Shown here: positions 53,438 through 63,168 of the stretch, one piece after another
Layout of the letters: each line of letters starts with the position of its first letter
Numbering within the stretch: position 1 is the stretch's first letter
Made by a program: the position numbers and the translations under genes
Notes under the pieces: model-generated
Seen by the model: the letters and a program-made list of their open reading frames with translations, nothing else
What the model was told of the DNA's origin: nothing
The model's database searches: none
Assembly: GCF_000166135.1 (NCBI RefSeq)
Contig: NC_014666.1
Location: 2,852,001 to 2,916,000 of the forward strand
Origin: Pseudofrankia inefficax
GTDB taxonomy: Bacteria > Actinomycetota > Actinomycetes > Frankiales > Frankiaceae
Direction: 5' to 3'
Length of the DNA stretch: 64,000 nt

Positions 53438-54472
53438 TCAGCGGCCGCGGCGCTGCTGTGGCCGGGGGGCCGAGCCGGGCCGGGGGATCGGGGTGCGGGC
53501 GATGATGTCGGTCAGCAGCCGGGCGGTGATGTCGATGACCGGCTCCCCGGACAGGGCCACCTCGGGCTGCAGCAGCAGCCGGTGGGCGATGACGGGGACC
53601 AGCAGCGCCTGCACGTCGTCCGGCAGCACGAAGTTGCGCCGGTCGAGAGCCGCCGCGGCCCTGGCGGTCCGGATCAGGTGCAGCGCCGCCCGCGGTGACG
53701 CCCCCAGGGCGACCTCGGGGTGGCGGCGGGTGGCGCCGACCAGCTCGACGATGTACTGGCGGACCTCGTCGGAGACGTGCACCGTGCGGACCAGCGAGAT
53801 CATCTGGACGATCTCGCTGGCGGACGTGACCGGGACGACGTCGTCCAGCGGGTCGGCGGTGCCGTGGTTCTCCAGCATCGCGAACTCGGCGGCCGGCGAC
53901 GGATAGCCCATCGAGATGCGCGCGGTGAACCGGTCGCGCTGGGCCTCGGGCAGCGGCCGGGTGCCCTCCATCTCCACCGGGTTCTGGGTCGCGATCACCA
54001 TGAACGGCGACTCCAGCCGGTAGGTGATGCCGTCGACGGTGACCTGGTGCTCCTCCATGCACTCCAGCAGCGCGGACTGCGCCTTCGGCTCGGCACGGTT
54101 GATCTCGTCGCCGACGACGATGTTCGCGAAGACCGGCCCCGGCCGGAACTCGAAGTCGCGGGTGCCCTGGTTGTAGACGCTCACGCCGGTGACATCGCCG
54201 GGCAGCAGGTCCGGGGTGAACTGGATACGGCGAACCCGGGCGTCGATCGAGCGTGCCAACGCCTTCGCCAGCATCGTCTTGCCGACGCCGGGCACGTCCT
54301 CGATCAGCAGGTGGCCCTCGGTCAGCAGCACGGCCAGCGCGGTCCTGATCGCCTCTGGCTTGCCGTCGATGACGGCGCCCACGGACCGCAGGACCCGATC
54401 GGCGACGTCGGTCAGCTGGCCGACATCTCCGGCGGGTTCACGCCAGTGCAGTATTCCGGGCTCCGTCGCCAC
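53438..54472 (-). CDS. MoxR-family AAA+ ATPase (system 2)
   Basis: A 344-residue MoxR ATPase: Walker A EDVPGVGKTMLA, Walker B VGDEINRAEPKAQSALLE, sensor 1 VIATQNPVE, and the lid SPRAALHLIRTARAAA. It heads the operon with DUF58 and the transglutaminase protein. The GTG start at 54472 is preceded by GGAGG. It is a different subgroup from the MoxR at 26.6-27.7 kb, which has a VWA partner rather than a transglutaminase. Confidence 0.93.
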   Translation of the reverse strand: MATEPGILHWREPAGDVGQLTDVADRVLRSVGAVIDGKPEAIRTALAVLLTEGHLLIEDVPGVGKTMLAKALARSIDARVRRIQFTPDLLPGDVTGVSVYNQGTRDFEFRPGPVFANIVVGDEINRAEPKAQSALLECMEEHQVTVDGITYRLESPFMVIATQNPVEMEGTRPLPEAQRDRFTARISMGYPSPAAEFAMLENHGTADPLDDVVPVTSASEIVQMISLVRTVHVSDEVRQYIVELVGATRRHPEVALGASPRAALHLIRTARAAAALDRRNFVLPDDVQALLVPVIAHRLLLQPEVALSGEPVIDITARLLTDIIARTPIPRPGSAPRPQQRRGR

Positions 54473-55105
54473 GTGGGCCCCCCTCCGGGATCAGCGGATG
54501 CGGCCCCCGGTGGGAGCTGTCCTCGCCCGAGTGTGACATCTCACCGGTCGATCTCGTTGTCCCAGGGCGAGGAAGACAGCCGGGACGGGGGATTTCCGCG
54601 CCGTATCGGGGTCGCGTGGTGCGCCGTAGTGCGGAGCGTGGCTCGTGGTGGTCCCCGGCGTTCCTCCGGCGGACCTCCTGGTGGGGCCGCCGCGCACAAC
54701 GAGTTTCTCGGCGGCTGCCCACTTCTGGGCGAGGGCCACTCATCCAGAGGGCCGCCTGAACCGGAGCGGCGGTGGGGCCGCCACCTGGGAGTCGACGTTC
54801 CCTGGCGGCCCCGAACCGGGCCCGCCCAGGGGTGCCAACCACCGGCGCGCGCGGCCGTCGGGGAATGGGACCGCGGGCCGGAATCGAGGTGGGGAGGGGG
54901 GTGGTTCGTCGGGGTGTCGTGGGGGTGCTAGGTGGGGGGCAGTGGGGTACAGTGGCGCGCAGTGGGGGAACGGCGATCGGCTGGTGGCCTGTTTGCGGCA
55001 TCCGTGCGCACTCGGGATCTCGGCGGGGTCCGGATCTTTGAGGTCTCGGATCGGCCGGGCGGTGCCGGCCCGTGACTCCGCCCTGGTGAGCGAGGAGGGG
55101 CGCCG
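54473..55105. other. 633-bp divergent intergenic region between moxR 2 and mraZ
   Basis: It must contain promoters for both operons. The mraZ side holds the TGGG array at 54933-54967. The frames running through it have poor codon bias and I call no gene. Confidence 0.5.
54933..54967 (+). promoter_or_regulatory. MraZ operator: TGGGG-type boxes at 10-bp spacing
   Basis: TGGGG occurs at 54933, 54943 and 54963, with TGGCG at 54953, so four boxes are spaced exactly 10 bp apart. Known MraZ operators are three or four direct TGGGN repeats with 5-bp spacers, i.e. 10-bp phasing. It lies about 140 bp upstream of mraZ. Another TGGGG at 54920 is out of phase by three bases. Confidence 0.75.
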
Positions 55106-55537
55106 GTGTTTCTCGGTAGCCACTCGCCACGCCTGGACGACAAGGGCCGGCTCACGCTGCCCGCGAAGTTCCGCGAGGAGCTGGAAGGAGGACTCGTGAT
55201 TACCAAAGGACAAGAACGCTGCCTTTATGTGTTTCCGATGGCCGAGTTCTCCAGAATCAGCGAGTCGCTGCGCACTGCGCCGGTAACGGCGAAGTCGCTG
55301 CGCGACTACAGCCGGGTCTTCTTCTCGTCGGCCAACGACGACGTCCCCGACAAGCAGGGCCGCATCACGATCCCGCCGGCGCTACGTGACTACGCGGGGC
55401 TGACCCGGGACTGCATCGTCAACGGCGCGAACACCCGGGTCGAGATCTGGGATACCGAGCGCTGGGCGGCCTACCTGACCGAGCAGGAGGAGAGCTTCGC
55501 GGAGCTGTCCGAGGAGGTGCTGCCCGGCGTCATCTAG
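55106..55537 (+). CDS. mraZ: Transcriptional regulator MraZ
   Basis: A 143-residue protein with two AbrB/SpoVT-like swapped-hairpin repeats: [17 protein letters not shown] and [17 protein letters not shown]. MraZ forms a ring and represses the division/wall cluster, including itself, by binding TGGG repeats like those upstream. GTG 55106 is preceded by GAGGAGGGG. It heads the cluster. Confidence 0.96.
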   Translation: MFLGSHSPRLDDKGRLTLPAKFREELEGGLVITKGQERCLYVFPMAEFSRISESLRTAPVTAKSLRDYSRVFFSSANDDVPDKQGRITIPPALRDYAGLTRDCIVNGANTRVEIWDTERWAAYLTEQEESFAELSEEVLPGVI

Positions 55538-55949
55538 GGCCCGGCGGGATGCGGTCCGGCCGGGCACGACACCCATCGCCCTGGATCGTGATGCCACCTG
55601 GAGCGCGTCAGGCACCTCCCAGCGCTCCCCATCGCCCGCCGCCGAGACCCGCGGTGGGCCTAGCCGGCCAACGGGCCACGGTCAGGCAGCCGCCCCCGTA
55701 CCCGTGGCCTTCCGGCCCCGCAACGGGCCGTCGCGTGCCGAGTCCTCCTCCCGCCCCGCCACCGGACGCCACTTCCCCGGCGTCCGGCGGCCCGGCGGGG
55801 TGAGACCGGGGCGCGGGCCGCAGCCGGCCCGGTGCCGCACGGACGGGCCGGTCGCGGCCACCGGGCGCCTGCCACCGGGTGGAGCGCCAGCGGCTTCCGG
55901 TGGACCTGTCCGGCCGCGCGCACGCGACTGTCGAGAAGGGCGGCGACTG
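55538..55949. other. 412-bp gap between mraZ and rsmH
   Basis: Usually the two genes are much closer. The rsmH frame stays open upstream to 55704, with good third-position GC at first and poorer after about 55860, so an N-terminal extension of RsmH is possible. I see no separate gene and no clear hairpin. Confidence 0.4.
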
Positions 55950-56975
55950 GTGCAGGCCAGCCATATCCCTGTCCTGCTCGACCGGGTGCGCACGCTGCTC
56001 ACCCCGGCGCTGACCCAGCCGGGCGCGATCGCCGTCGACGCCACCCTCGGCCTCGGTGGCCATGCCGAGGCGATGCTGCGCGCGCTGCCCGAGCTGCGGC
56101 TCGTCGGCCTGGACCGGGACCCTCAGGCGCTCGCCGCCAGCCGCGAGCGGCTCGCCTTCGCGGCCGGCCGGGTCGAGTTCGCGCACGCCGTCTACGACGA
56201 GATTCCCGCCGTCCTCGACCGGCTCGGCATCCCGGCCGTCCACGCGGTGCTGTTCGACCTCGGCGTCTCCTCGCTGCAACTGGACCTCGACGACCGCGGC
56301 TTCGCCTACTCCCGGGACGCGCCGCTGGACATGCGGATGGACCCGACGACCGGGCGCACCGCGGCCGACGTGCTCAACACCTATGACGAGGCCGCTCTCG
56401 CCCGGGTGCTGCGCCGCTACGGCGAGGAGCCGTTCGCCCGGCGGATCGCGGCCGCGGTCGTCGCCGAGCGGGCCAGGGAGGCGTTCACGACGTCGTCCCG
56501 GCTCGCCGATCTGGTGCGCGCCGCGATCCCGGCGGCGGCCCGGCGGACCGGCGGCAACCCGGCGAAGCGCACCTTCCAGGCGCTGCGGATCGAGGTCAAC
56601 GCGGAGCTGGAGGTGCTGGAGCGGGCGCTGCCCGCCGCGCTCGACCGGATCGCGGTCGGTGGGCGGATCGCCGTGCTGGCCTACCACTCGCTCGAGGACC
56701 GGCTGGTGAAACGGGCGCTCGCCGACGTGACGACGACGCGCGTCCCACCCGACATGCCGGTCGTGCCGGCCGAGGCCGAGCCGACCTTCCGGCTGCTGAC
56801 CCGCGGGTCCGAGCCGCCGACCGAGGCCGAGACGGCGGCGAACCCGCGGGCCGCGTCCGCGCGGCTGCGGGCCGCCGAACGGCTGAGACACAACGGCCAG
56901 GACCGGGCCATGGGACACAAAGGCCAGGACAGGGTTTCGAGCCACCCAGGACGTGCCAGAGGAGGGCGATCATGA
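55950..56975 (+). CDS. rsmH: 16S rRNA (cytosine(1402)-N4)-methyltransferase
   Basis: RsmH (MraW) methylates N4 of C1402 of 16S rRNA in the decoding centre. From GTG 55950 the product has 341 residues, beginning with the conserved [15 protein letters not shown] motif I is [16 protein letters not shown], then [36 protein letters not shown], and [19 protein letters not shown] lies 10 bp upstream of the start. The C-terminus has an extra basic tail with a duplicated GQDR segment. ATGA overlap with the next gene. Confidence 0.94.
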   Translation: MQASHIPVLLDRVRTLLTPALTQPGAIAVDATLGLGGHAEAMLRALPELRLVGLDRDPQALAASRERLAFAAGRVEFAHAVYDEIPAVLDRLGIPAVHAVLFDLGVSSLQLDLDDRGFAYSRDAPLDMRMDPTTGRTAADVLNTYDEAALARVLRRYGEEPFARRIAAAVVAERAREAFTTSSRLADLVRAAIPAAARRTGGNPAKRTFQALRIEVNAELEVLERALPAALDRIAVGGRIAVLAYHSLEDRLVKRALADVTTTRVPPDMPVVPAEAEPTFRLLTRGSEPPTEAETAANPRAASARLRAAERLRHNGQDRAMGHKGQDRVSSHPGRARGGRS

Positions 56976-57781
56976 CAGCTCCTGCGAGCGACGAGCACCG
57001 GCCGCTGTCAGACGGTGCCACCGCACTGGCGCCGCAGTCCGACCCGGCCGTCCGCCCGGCCCCGGCCCCGGCTCGCCGGCCCAGGCCGCGTCGGGCCGCC
57101 GTGCCCGCCGGGCTGCCCGCTCGTCCCACCGCTCGCGCGGCGGCCGGCCGCGCCGCCGCGCCGGCGGCCGAACCCGTCACCGCGCCGTCGCGGACCGAGC
57201 CCAGGCCGGCCCGTCAGCCGGCGAGGGCGCCCAGGCCTGAACCGCTGGCTGGGCCGACCGCCCTTGCCCGGGCGCGGGCCAAGGCCGCCCGCGCGCAGCG
57301 GGCCCCGCGGGCCCCGTTCGTCATCCTGCTGCTGGTGCTCATGGCCAGCGGGCTGCTCTGCCTGCTGCTGCTGAACACCGCGCTGTCCGAGAACGCCTTC
57401 CACGCGCACAGCCTGCAGGCCCGGTCCGCGCAGCTGGCCGACGAGGAACAGGCGCTGGCTGTCCATGCCGACCAACTGTCCGCGCCGGGCGCGCTCGCCA
57501 GCCGGGCGGCCGCGCTCGGCATGGTCGCGGGCGGCCTGCCGCAGTACCTGCCGCCCGGCGCGAAGCTGCCGCCGGGCGCCCGAGTGGTCGCCGGTGGCGG
57601 CGGGGACGCGGCCGGGGGCGTCATCTTCTACGTGGTGCCCGCGCCGGCGCCGGCCCAGCCGGCGGGCGCCGCAAGCGGCGCCCCGACGGCCCCGGCCAGC
57701 CAGGGCCAGCCAGCAGCCGGCCAGGTCAGCGCGGCGCCGTCAACGCCGGCCGTGACGGGTACCGGGACGTCTGGCCGGTGA
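56972..57781 (+). CDS. ftsL: FtsL-like septum protein
   Basis: A 269-residue bitopic protein in the FtsL position. The first 110 residues are cytoplasmic and Ala/Pro/Arg-rich, then one transmembrane helix ([21 protein letters not shown]), then a coiled-coil-like outside segment ([24 protein letters not shown]), and a Pro/Ala/Gly tail. FtsL recruits and activates FtsWI in the divisome. It overlaps rsmH and ftsI by ATGA and GTGA. Sequence identity to FtsL is always low, so the call rests on topology and position. Confidence 0.82.
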   Translation: MTAPASDEHRPLSDGATALAPQSDPAVRPAPAPARRPRPRRAAVPAGLPARPTARAAAGRAAAPAAEPVTAPSRTEPRPARQPARAPRPEPLAGPTALARARAKAARAQRAPRAPFVILLLVLMASGLLCLLLLNTALSENAFHAHSLQARSAQLADEEQALAVHADQLSAPGALASRAAALGMVAGGLPQYLPPGAKLPPGARVVAGGGGDAAGGVIFYVVPAPAPAQPAGAASGAPTAPASQGQPAAGQVSAAPSTPAVTGTGTSGR

Positions 57782-59874
57782 GCTCGACGCTCCTCCCACC
57801 GGACCGCCGCGCCTCCTCGCGGCTGCGGGTGGTGACGGAGGGCTCGCGAACCGGCTCCGCCCGGGCCGGCCGCCCGACCCGCGGCGACCGGGCCCGGCGG
57901 GAGCCGGCCCGGACCGTCGCGCGCTCCCCGTCGCCCGGCCGTCCCGGTCGCCGGCCGCCGCGCCGCCGCGGCGGCCGGGCGCTGGCGAGCTCCCGGCGCC
58001 GGCTGCGGATCGGCGTCGTCGTCATGACGCTGCTGCTGTTCGCGCTCGCGGCGCGGCTGACCCAGCTGCAGGGGTTCTCCGCGGCGACCTACGCCCGCCA
58101 GGCCGAGCGGCAGCGCACACAGGTGGTCAACCTGCCGGCGGTCCGCGGGGAGATCACCGACCGGGACGGCGCGACGCTCGCCGAGGACGTCGACGCCAGG
58201 TCCGTCTACGCGGACCCGAGCCTGGTCGACGACCGGGCGGTGACCGCCGCCAAGCTCAGCCCGCTGGTCGGCCTGCCCGCGGCGACGATCGAGCAGAAGC
58301 TGGCCGACCGCAAGCTGCGGTTCGCCTACATCGCGCGCGGCCTGACCCCGGATGTCGGCAACCGGGTGGAGGCGCTGGAGCTCAAGGGCGTCGGCGTGCT
58401 CCCTGAGCGCCGCCGGGTCTACCCGAACGGGACCGTCGCCTCGAACGTCGTCGGGTACACCAAGTTCGGCGCCAGGGACCTGCTGCAGGGCAACGGCGGC
58501 ATCGAGTTCGCCTACGACAGCGTGCTGCGCGGCCAGGACGGCACCCGCCGGCTGCAGACCGACCCGGCCGGCCGGGAGATCCCCTCCGCGCCCAGCAGCG
58601 AGAAGGCCCCGGTCGAGGGCAAGGACCTGCGCCTGACCCTCGACGAGGACATCCAGTGGGATGCCCAGCAGGCCATCGCGGCCGGTGTCGCGCAGACCCA
58701 GGCGGACGCCGGCACCATCGTGATCATGAATCCGAGCACCGGTGACATCCTCGCGATGGCCGACGCGCCCGACTTCGACCCGAACAACGTCGCCCAGGCC
58801 AACCCGGCCGCCCTCGGCAACCGGGCCACCGGCTACGCCTACGAGCCCGGCAGCGTCAACAAGATCATCACAATGGCGGCGGCCCTGGACCGTGGCGAGA
58901 TCACCGACACCACCCCGGTCACCGTGCCCGCGGACATCCGCCGTGGCGGGGTCACCATCCGAGACGCGGAGCCGCACGGGACCCTGCAGCTCACCGCCGC
59001 CGGAGTGCTCGCCCACTCCAGCAACATCGGCGCGGTGCTGATCTCGGAGAAGGTCGGCTCGGCCGGCCTGGAGGCGACGATGCGCGCCTTCGGCCTCGGC
59101 CGCCCGACCGGGCTCGACTTCCCGGGCGAGAGCGGCGGTCAGCTCGCGAGCTCGTCGACCTGGTCGGCCTCCCAGGCGGCGACGGTGTCCTACGGCCAGG
59201 GCATGAGCGCGACGGCGCTGCAGATGGCCACCGTCTACGCGACCATCGCCAACGGCGGGGTGCGGATGACGCCGCGGCTGGTCGACGCGGTCGGGTCGAG
59301 CTCCGGCGCGATGGTCCCGACACCGCGGGCGCCCGGCGTCCGGGTGGTCAGCGCCCGGACCGCGAGCACCCTGTCCGACATGCTCGAGCAGGTCACCACC
59401 TCCAACGGCACGGGCCCGGCCGCGGCCGTGCCGGGCTACCGGGTCGCCGGCAAGACCGGCACCGCCTACCGGATCGACCCTTCGTGCGGCTGCTACCGGG
59501 GCTACGTCTCGTCCTTCATCGGGTTCGCCCCGGCCGACCACCCGCGGGTCGTCATCGCCGTCGTCCTGGACAACCCGAAGACCTCTTACTTCGGCGGCAC
59601 CTCGGCGGCGCCGATCTTCCAGAAGGTGATGACCTTCGCCCTCGCCACGCTGGGCGTGCCGCCGTCCACCGCCGCCGCGCCGAGCCTGCCCCTGACCCAG
59701 CCCGGCATCGCCGACCAGCCGGACATCCTCGGCCCGGGCGACGTGCCGGTCAGCCCGGCCACGCCGGCCACACCGACACCGGGGCAGGGCGCCCAGACCG
59801 GCCCGAACGCCGGGGCCTCGAGCCCACCGGCCGCCCAGCCGGGCGCCACCCGGGCGCCACCGGCGGCCGGGTGA
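57778..59874 (+). CDS. ftsI: Penicillin-binding protein, FtsI/PBP3 type
   Basis: The septal peptidoglycan transpeptidase, 698 residues. A basic N-terminus of about 75 residues precedes the transmembrane helix (IGVVVMTLLLFALAARL). The outside PBP dimer domain contains RGEITDRDGATLA. Transpeptidase motifs: S359-VN-K362 (EPGSVNK), S414-S-N416 (HSSN) and KTGT at 559-562. The last 60 residues are a Pro/Ala/Gly tail. GTG 57778 overlaps the ftsL stop. Confidence 0.95.
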   Translation: MSSTLLPPDRRASSRLRVVTEGSRTGSARAGRPTRGDRARREPARTVARSPSPGRPGRRPPRRRGGRALASSRRRLRIGVVVMTLLLFALAARLTQLQGFSAATYARQAERQRTQVVNLPAVRGEITDRDGATLAEDVDARSVYADPSLVDDRAVTAAKLSPLVGLPAATIEQKLADRKLRFAYIARGLTPDVGNRVEALELKGVGVLPERRRVYPNGTVASNVVGYTKFGARDLLQGNGGIEFAYDSVLRGQDGTRRLQTDPAGREIPSAPSSEKAPVEGKDLRLTLDEDIQWDAQQAIAAGVAQTQADAGTIVIMNPSTGDILAMADAPDFDPNNVAQANPAALGNRATGYAYEPGSVNKIITMAAALDRGEITDTTPVTVPADIRRGGVTIRDAEPHGTLQLTAAGVLAHSSNIGAVLISEKVGSAGLEATMRAFGLGRPTGLDFPGESGGQLASSSTWSASQAATVSYGQGMSATALQMATVYATIANGGVRMTPRLVDAVGSSSGAMVPTPRAPGVRVVSARTASTLSDMLEQVTTSNGTGPAAAVPGYRVAGKTGTAYRIDPSCGCYRGYVSSFIGFAPADHPRVVIAVVLDNPKTSYFGGTSAAPIFQKVMTFALATLGVPPSTAAAPSLPLTQPGIADQPDILGPGDVPVSPATPATPTPGQGAQTGPNAGASSPPAAQPGATRAPPAAG

Positions 59875-60056
59875 CCGCGGGCGTCGGCGCCGATCCACCC
59901 ACCCCGGGTGATCGCGCGATGCCAGCCTGCCCACCGGCCGGCGGCGGCGGCCCGCTCGCCCCGAACGCGCCGGGTGAAATAGCCGAGGATCGCCCGGTTA
60001 ATACCCGCTGTTGTGGGGGCAGGGCTGACAGTTGTGCGAATTCCGAGGAGACCGCA

Positions 60057-60125
60057 TTGCCACGGGACGACACCGTGAGCAGGCGTGAGGCCGCGACGGG
60101 TGCCCTACTAAGGTCGACGGCGTGA
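60057..60125 (+). CDS. 22-codon leader ORF coupled to murE
   Basis: TTG 60057 has an excellent ribosome-binding site (GAGGAG at 60045-60050, 6-bp spacing). The peptide is MPRDDTVSRREAATGALLR followed by STA, and its TGA (60123-60125) overlaps the murE GTG (60122) as GTGA. murE itself has no good ribosome-binding site, so reinitiation is plausible. It contains two consecutive CTA codons, rare in this GC-rich genome. Translation is inferred. Confidence 0.45.
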   Translation: MPRDDTVSRREAATGALLRSTA

Positions 60126-61690
60126 CCCCACCGGCACTGCGCCCGGCCCACCGGCCGGCCCGCACGCTCACCGAGCTGCGCGCTCTGCTCGCTGACCTCG
60201 GAAGTGTCCAGCGCGCCGCCGCGGCCGACGTGGCGGCGCCCGAGGTCGTTTTGCACGGCGTCACGCACGACTCCCGCGCCGTGCAGCCCGGCGACCTCTA
60301 CGCGGCACTGCCCGGTTCGCACGCCCACGGCGCCGACTTCGCCGCCGCCGCGGCCGCGAGCGGCGCCGCCGCCGTGCTGACCGACCCCGCGGGCGCCGCG
60401 GCGCTGGCCGGCTCGGTCGACCTGCCGGTGGTCACGACCGCCGACCCGCGCAGCGACGTCGCCCAGGTCGCGGACTGGCTGTACGGCCAGCCGTCGCGCA
60501 GCCTCACGCTGCTCGGCGTCACCGGGACCAACGGCAAGACGACCTCGGCGTTCCTGGTCGACGCCGGCCTGCGCGCCGCCGGCCACCGCACCGGCCTGCT
60601 GGGCACCGTCGAGACCCGGATCGCCGACGAGCGCGTCGACTCGGTGCGGACCACCCCGGAGTCGAGTGACCTGCAGGCGCTGTTCGCCGTGATGGTGGAG
60701 CGCGGCGTCACCGCGGCCACGATGGAGGTCTCCAGCCACGCGCTGGCCCAGCACCGCGTCGACGGCCTGCGGTTCGCCGGCGCGCTGTTCACCAACCTCA
60801 GCCAGGACCACCTGGACTACCACCCGACGATGCGGGACTACTTCGAGGCCAAGGCCCGCCTGTTCGAGCCCGAGCGGACCGCCGCGTCGGTGATCGGGAT
60901 CGAGCCGGGCGCCGGCACCTGGGGCCTGGAGCTGGCGGCCCGCGTTCCGGGATCGGTCACCTACGCCCCGGACCCGCCCGCCGACTGGTGGGCCGACGAC
61001 CTGACCGTCGGCGCGCGGGGCAGCTCGTTCACCGCCCGCGGCCCGCGCGGTCTCGCCGTGCCGATGGAGGTCCGCCTGCCCGGGCGGTTCAACGTCGCCA
61101 ACGCCCTCGGAGCGCTCGCCCTGCTGGTGGCCGCCGGCATCGAGCCGCGGGCCGCCGCGGCCGGCATCGGCACGCTGGCCGGCGTCCCCGGGCGCATGGA
61201 GCCGATCGAGGCCGGCCAGCCCTATCTGGCCCTGGTCGACTTCGCGCACACCCCGGACGCCGTCGAGACCGTGCTGACGTCCGTGCGCGGGCTCGTCGAC
61301 GGCCGGGTGATCGTCGTCCTCGGCTGCGGCGGCGACCGGGACCGGGCCAAACGCCCCCTGATGGGTGCCGCCGCGGCGCGGCTGGCCGACCTGGCCTTCC
61401 TGACCAACGACAACCCGCGCTCCGAGGACCCGGCGGAGATCCTCGCCCAGATGACCGCGGGCATCGACCGGGTGGCCACCTCGGCGGCCAAGGTGACCGT
61501 CATCCCGGACCGGGCCGAGGCGATCGCCGCGGCCGTCGCCGAGGCCGGTCCGGGTGACGTCGTCGTCGTCGCGGGCAAGGGCCACGAACGCGGCCAGGAG
61601 CAGAACGGCGTCGTCACCCCGTTCGACGACCGGGCCGTCCTCGCCCAGGCGATCGCCGACGCCGGGCGGCCGACGGGCACGGGCCGATGA
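60122..61690 (+). CDS. murE: UDP-N-acetylmuramoyl-L-alanyl-D-glutamate--2,6-diaminopimelate ligase
   Basis: MurE adds meso-diaminopimelate to the peptidoglycan precursor. The 522-residue protein has the N-terminal UDP-binding region (THDSRAVQPGDLYAAL), ATP loop GVTGTNGKTTSAF, the central EVSSHALAQHRVDG, and D430-NPR-433, the DNPR motif diagnostic of meso-DAP rather than lysine. GTG 60122 overlaps the leader ORF. ATGA overlap with murF. Confidence 0.95.
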   Translation: MTPPALRPAHRPARTLTELRALLADLGSVQRAAAADVAAPEVVLHGVTHDSRAVQPGDLYAALPGSHAHGADFAAAAAASGAAAVLTDPAGAAALAGSVDLPVVTTADPRSDVAQVADWLYGQPSRSLTLLGVTGTNGKTTSAFLVDAGLRAAGHRTGLLGTVETRIADERVDSVRTTPESSDLQALFAVMVERGVTAATMEVSSHALAQHRVDGLRFAGALFTNLSQDHLDYHPTMRDYFEAKARLFEPERTAASVIGIEPGAGTWGLELAARVPGSVTYAPDPPADWWADDLTVGARGSSFTARGPRGLAVPMEVRLPGRFNVANALGALALLVAAGIEPRAAAAGIGTLAGVPGRMEPIEAGQPYLALVDFAHTPDAVETVLTSVRGLVDGRVIVVLGCGGDRDRAKRPLMGAAAARLADLAFLTNDNPRSEDPAEILAQMTAGIDRVATSAAKVTVIPDRAEAIAAAVAEAGPGDVVVVAGKGHERGQEQNGVVTPFDDRAVLAQAIADAGRPTGTGR

Positions 61691-63168
61691 TCCCGCTGAC
61701 GCTCGCCGAAGTGGCCGCGGCCACCGGCGGCAGGCTCGACGGCGGCGCCGACGCGGCGACCCTCGTCACGGCCGCGGTCGTCGACTCCCGGCTGGTCGAG
61801 CCTGGCGCGCTGTTCGTCGCGCTGCCGGGAGCCCGGGTCGACGGCCACGACTTCGCCGCCGGCGCCGTCGCGGCCGGCGCGCGCGCGGTGCTCGCCGCCC
61901 GCCCGGTCAGCGTCCCCGCCGTGCTGGTCGCCGACCCCGCCGGCGCGCTCATGGCGCTGGCCGCGCACGTCCGGACGCTGACGAAGGCGACCGTGCTGGC
62001 CATCACCGGCTCCTCGGGCAAGACGACGACCAAGGACCTGCTCGCCGACCTGCTCGGGTCCCTCGGGCCGACGCTCGCCCCGCCGGGGAGCTTCAACAAC
62101 GAGATCGGCCTGCCCCTGACGCTGCTGCGGCTGGAGCCGGACACCGAGTACGTGGCGCTGGAGATGGGCGCCCGGGGCATCGGCCACATCGCCGCGCTCT
62201 GCCAGGTCGCCCGGCCCCAGGTGGGGGTCGTCATCAACGTCGGCAGCGCGCACGTCGGCGAGTACGCCGACGGCCGGGCCGGCATCGCCCAGGCCAAGGG
62301 TGAGCTGGCCGAGGCCGCCACCGACGTCGTCGTGCTGAACGCCGACGACCCGCTGGTCGCGGCGATGCGCCCGCGCGCCGCCGGCCGGCGGGTTGTCACC
62401 TTCGGCGTCGCCGCGGACGCGGACGTGCGGGCCGAGCGGATCGCGCTCGACGCGGCCGGCCGGGCGTCGTTCGACCTGGTCACCGACGCCGAGCGCCACC
62501 GGGTGGCCCTCGCCCTGGTCGGCGAGCACCAGGTGGGCAACGCGCTGGCCGCCGCCGCGGCCGCCCTCGCGGTCGGGATGACGCCCACGGCCGCCGCCGC
62601 CGCGCTGGCGGCGGCCCGGCCGCGCAGCCGCTGGCGGATGGAGGTCACGACCGCGCCGTCCGGGCTGGTCGTCGTCAACGACGCCTACAACGCCAACCCC
62701 GAGTCGATGCGGGCCGCGCTGCGCGCCCTGGTCGGGCTCGGCGCCGACGGCGGTCCTGACCGGCGGCGGACCTGGGCGGTGCTGGGCCCGATGGGTGAGC
62801 TCGGGACCGCGGCCGAGGCCGAGCACGCCGAGCTCGGCCGGTTCGCCGCCCGGCTGGGCGTCGACCGGACGGTGGTCATCGGCGAGGCGGCCCGGCCGCT
62901 CGCGCAGGCGGCGGCGGGGGCCGGCGCGCGGGTGGACTGGGTCGCCGACGTCGACGCGGCCGCCGAGCTGCTCGCCACGGCGGCGCTCGGCGACGCCGAC
63001 GTCGTGCTCGTGAAGGCCAGCCGCGCGGCCGGCCTGGAGCGGGTCGCGGCGGCGCTCACGGCGACCGGCGCGGCCGGTCCCGGGGCCGCGAGAGGAAACG
63101 GAAGTACAGAGGCGGCCGAAAGTCCGGCGGCAGCGGGAAGTACAGAGGCGGCGGAACAGACGCCGTGA
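61687..63168 (+). CDS. murF: UDP-N-acetylmuramoyl-tripeptide--D-alanyl-D-alanine ligase
   Basis: MurF joins D-Ala-D-Ala to the UDP-MurNAc tripeptide. The 493-residue protein shows DSRLVEPGALFVALPG, the ATP loop AITGSSGKTTTKDLLA, FNNEIGLPLTLL, EMGARGIGHI and NDAYNANPESMRAALRAL. The final 27 residues are a low-complexity tail with a duplicated GSTEAAE. It starts with an ATGA overlap on murE and its stop overlaps the mini-ORF at 63165 (GTGA). Confidence 0.95.
   Translation: MIPLTLAEVAAATGGRLDGGADAATLVTAAVVDSRLVEPGALFVALPGARVDGHDFAAGAVAAGARAVLAARPVSVPAVLVADPAGALMALAAHVRTLTKATVLAITGSSGKTTTKDLLADLLGSLGPTLAPPGSFNNEIGLPLTLLRLEPDTEYVALEMGARGIGHIAALCQVARPQVGVVINVGSAHVGEYADGRAGIAQAKGELAEAATDVVVLNADDPLVAAMRPRAAGRRVVTFGVAADADVRAERIALDAAGRASFDLVTDAERHRVALALVGEHQVGNALAAAAAALAVGMTPTAAAAALAAARPRSRWRMEVTTAPSGLVVVNDAYNANPESMRAALRALVGLGADGGPDRRRTWAVLGPMGELGTAAEAEHAELGRFAARLGVDRTVVIGEAARPLAQAAAGAGARVDWVADVDAAAELLATAALGDADVVLVKASRAAGLERVAAALTATGAAGPGAARGNGSTEAAESPAAAGSTEAAEQTP
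63100..63152 (+). repeat. 17-bp direct repeat in the murF 3' end
   Basis: GGAAGTACAGAGGCGGC occurs at 63100-63116 and 63136-63152, a 36-bp period (12 codons) giving GSTEAAE twice in the MurF tail. Confidence 0.8.

Noticed and set aside
54645-55199. Open frame running into mraZ
   Set aside because: It overlaps the MraZ operator and the mraZ start in another frame and has poor codon bias.
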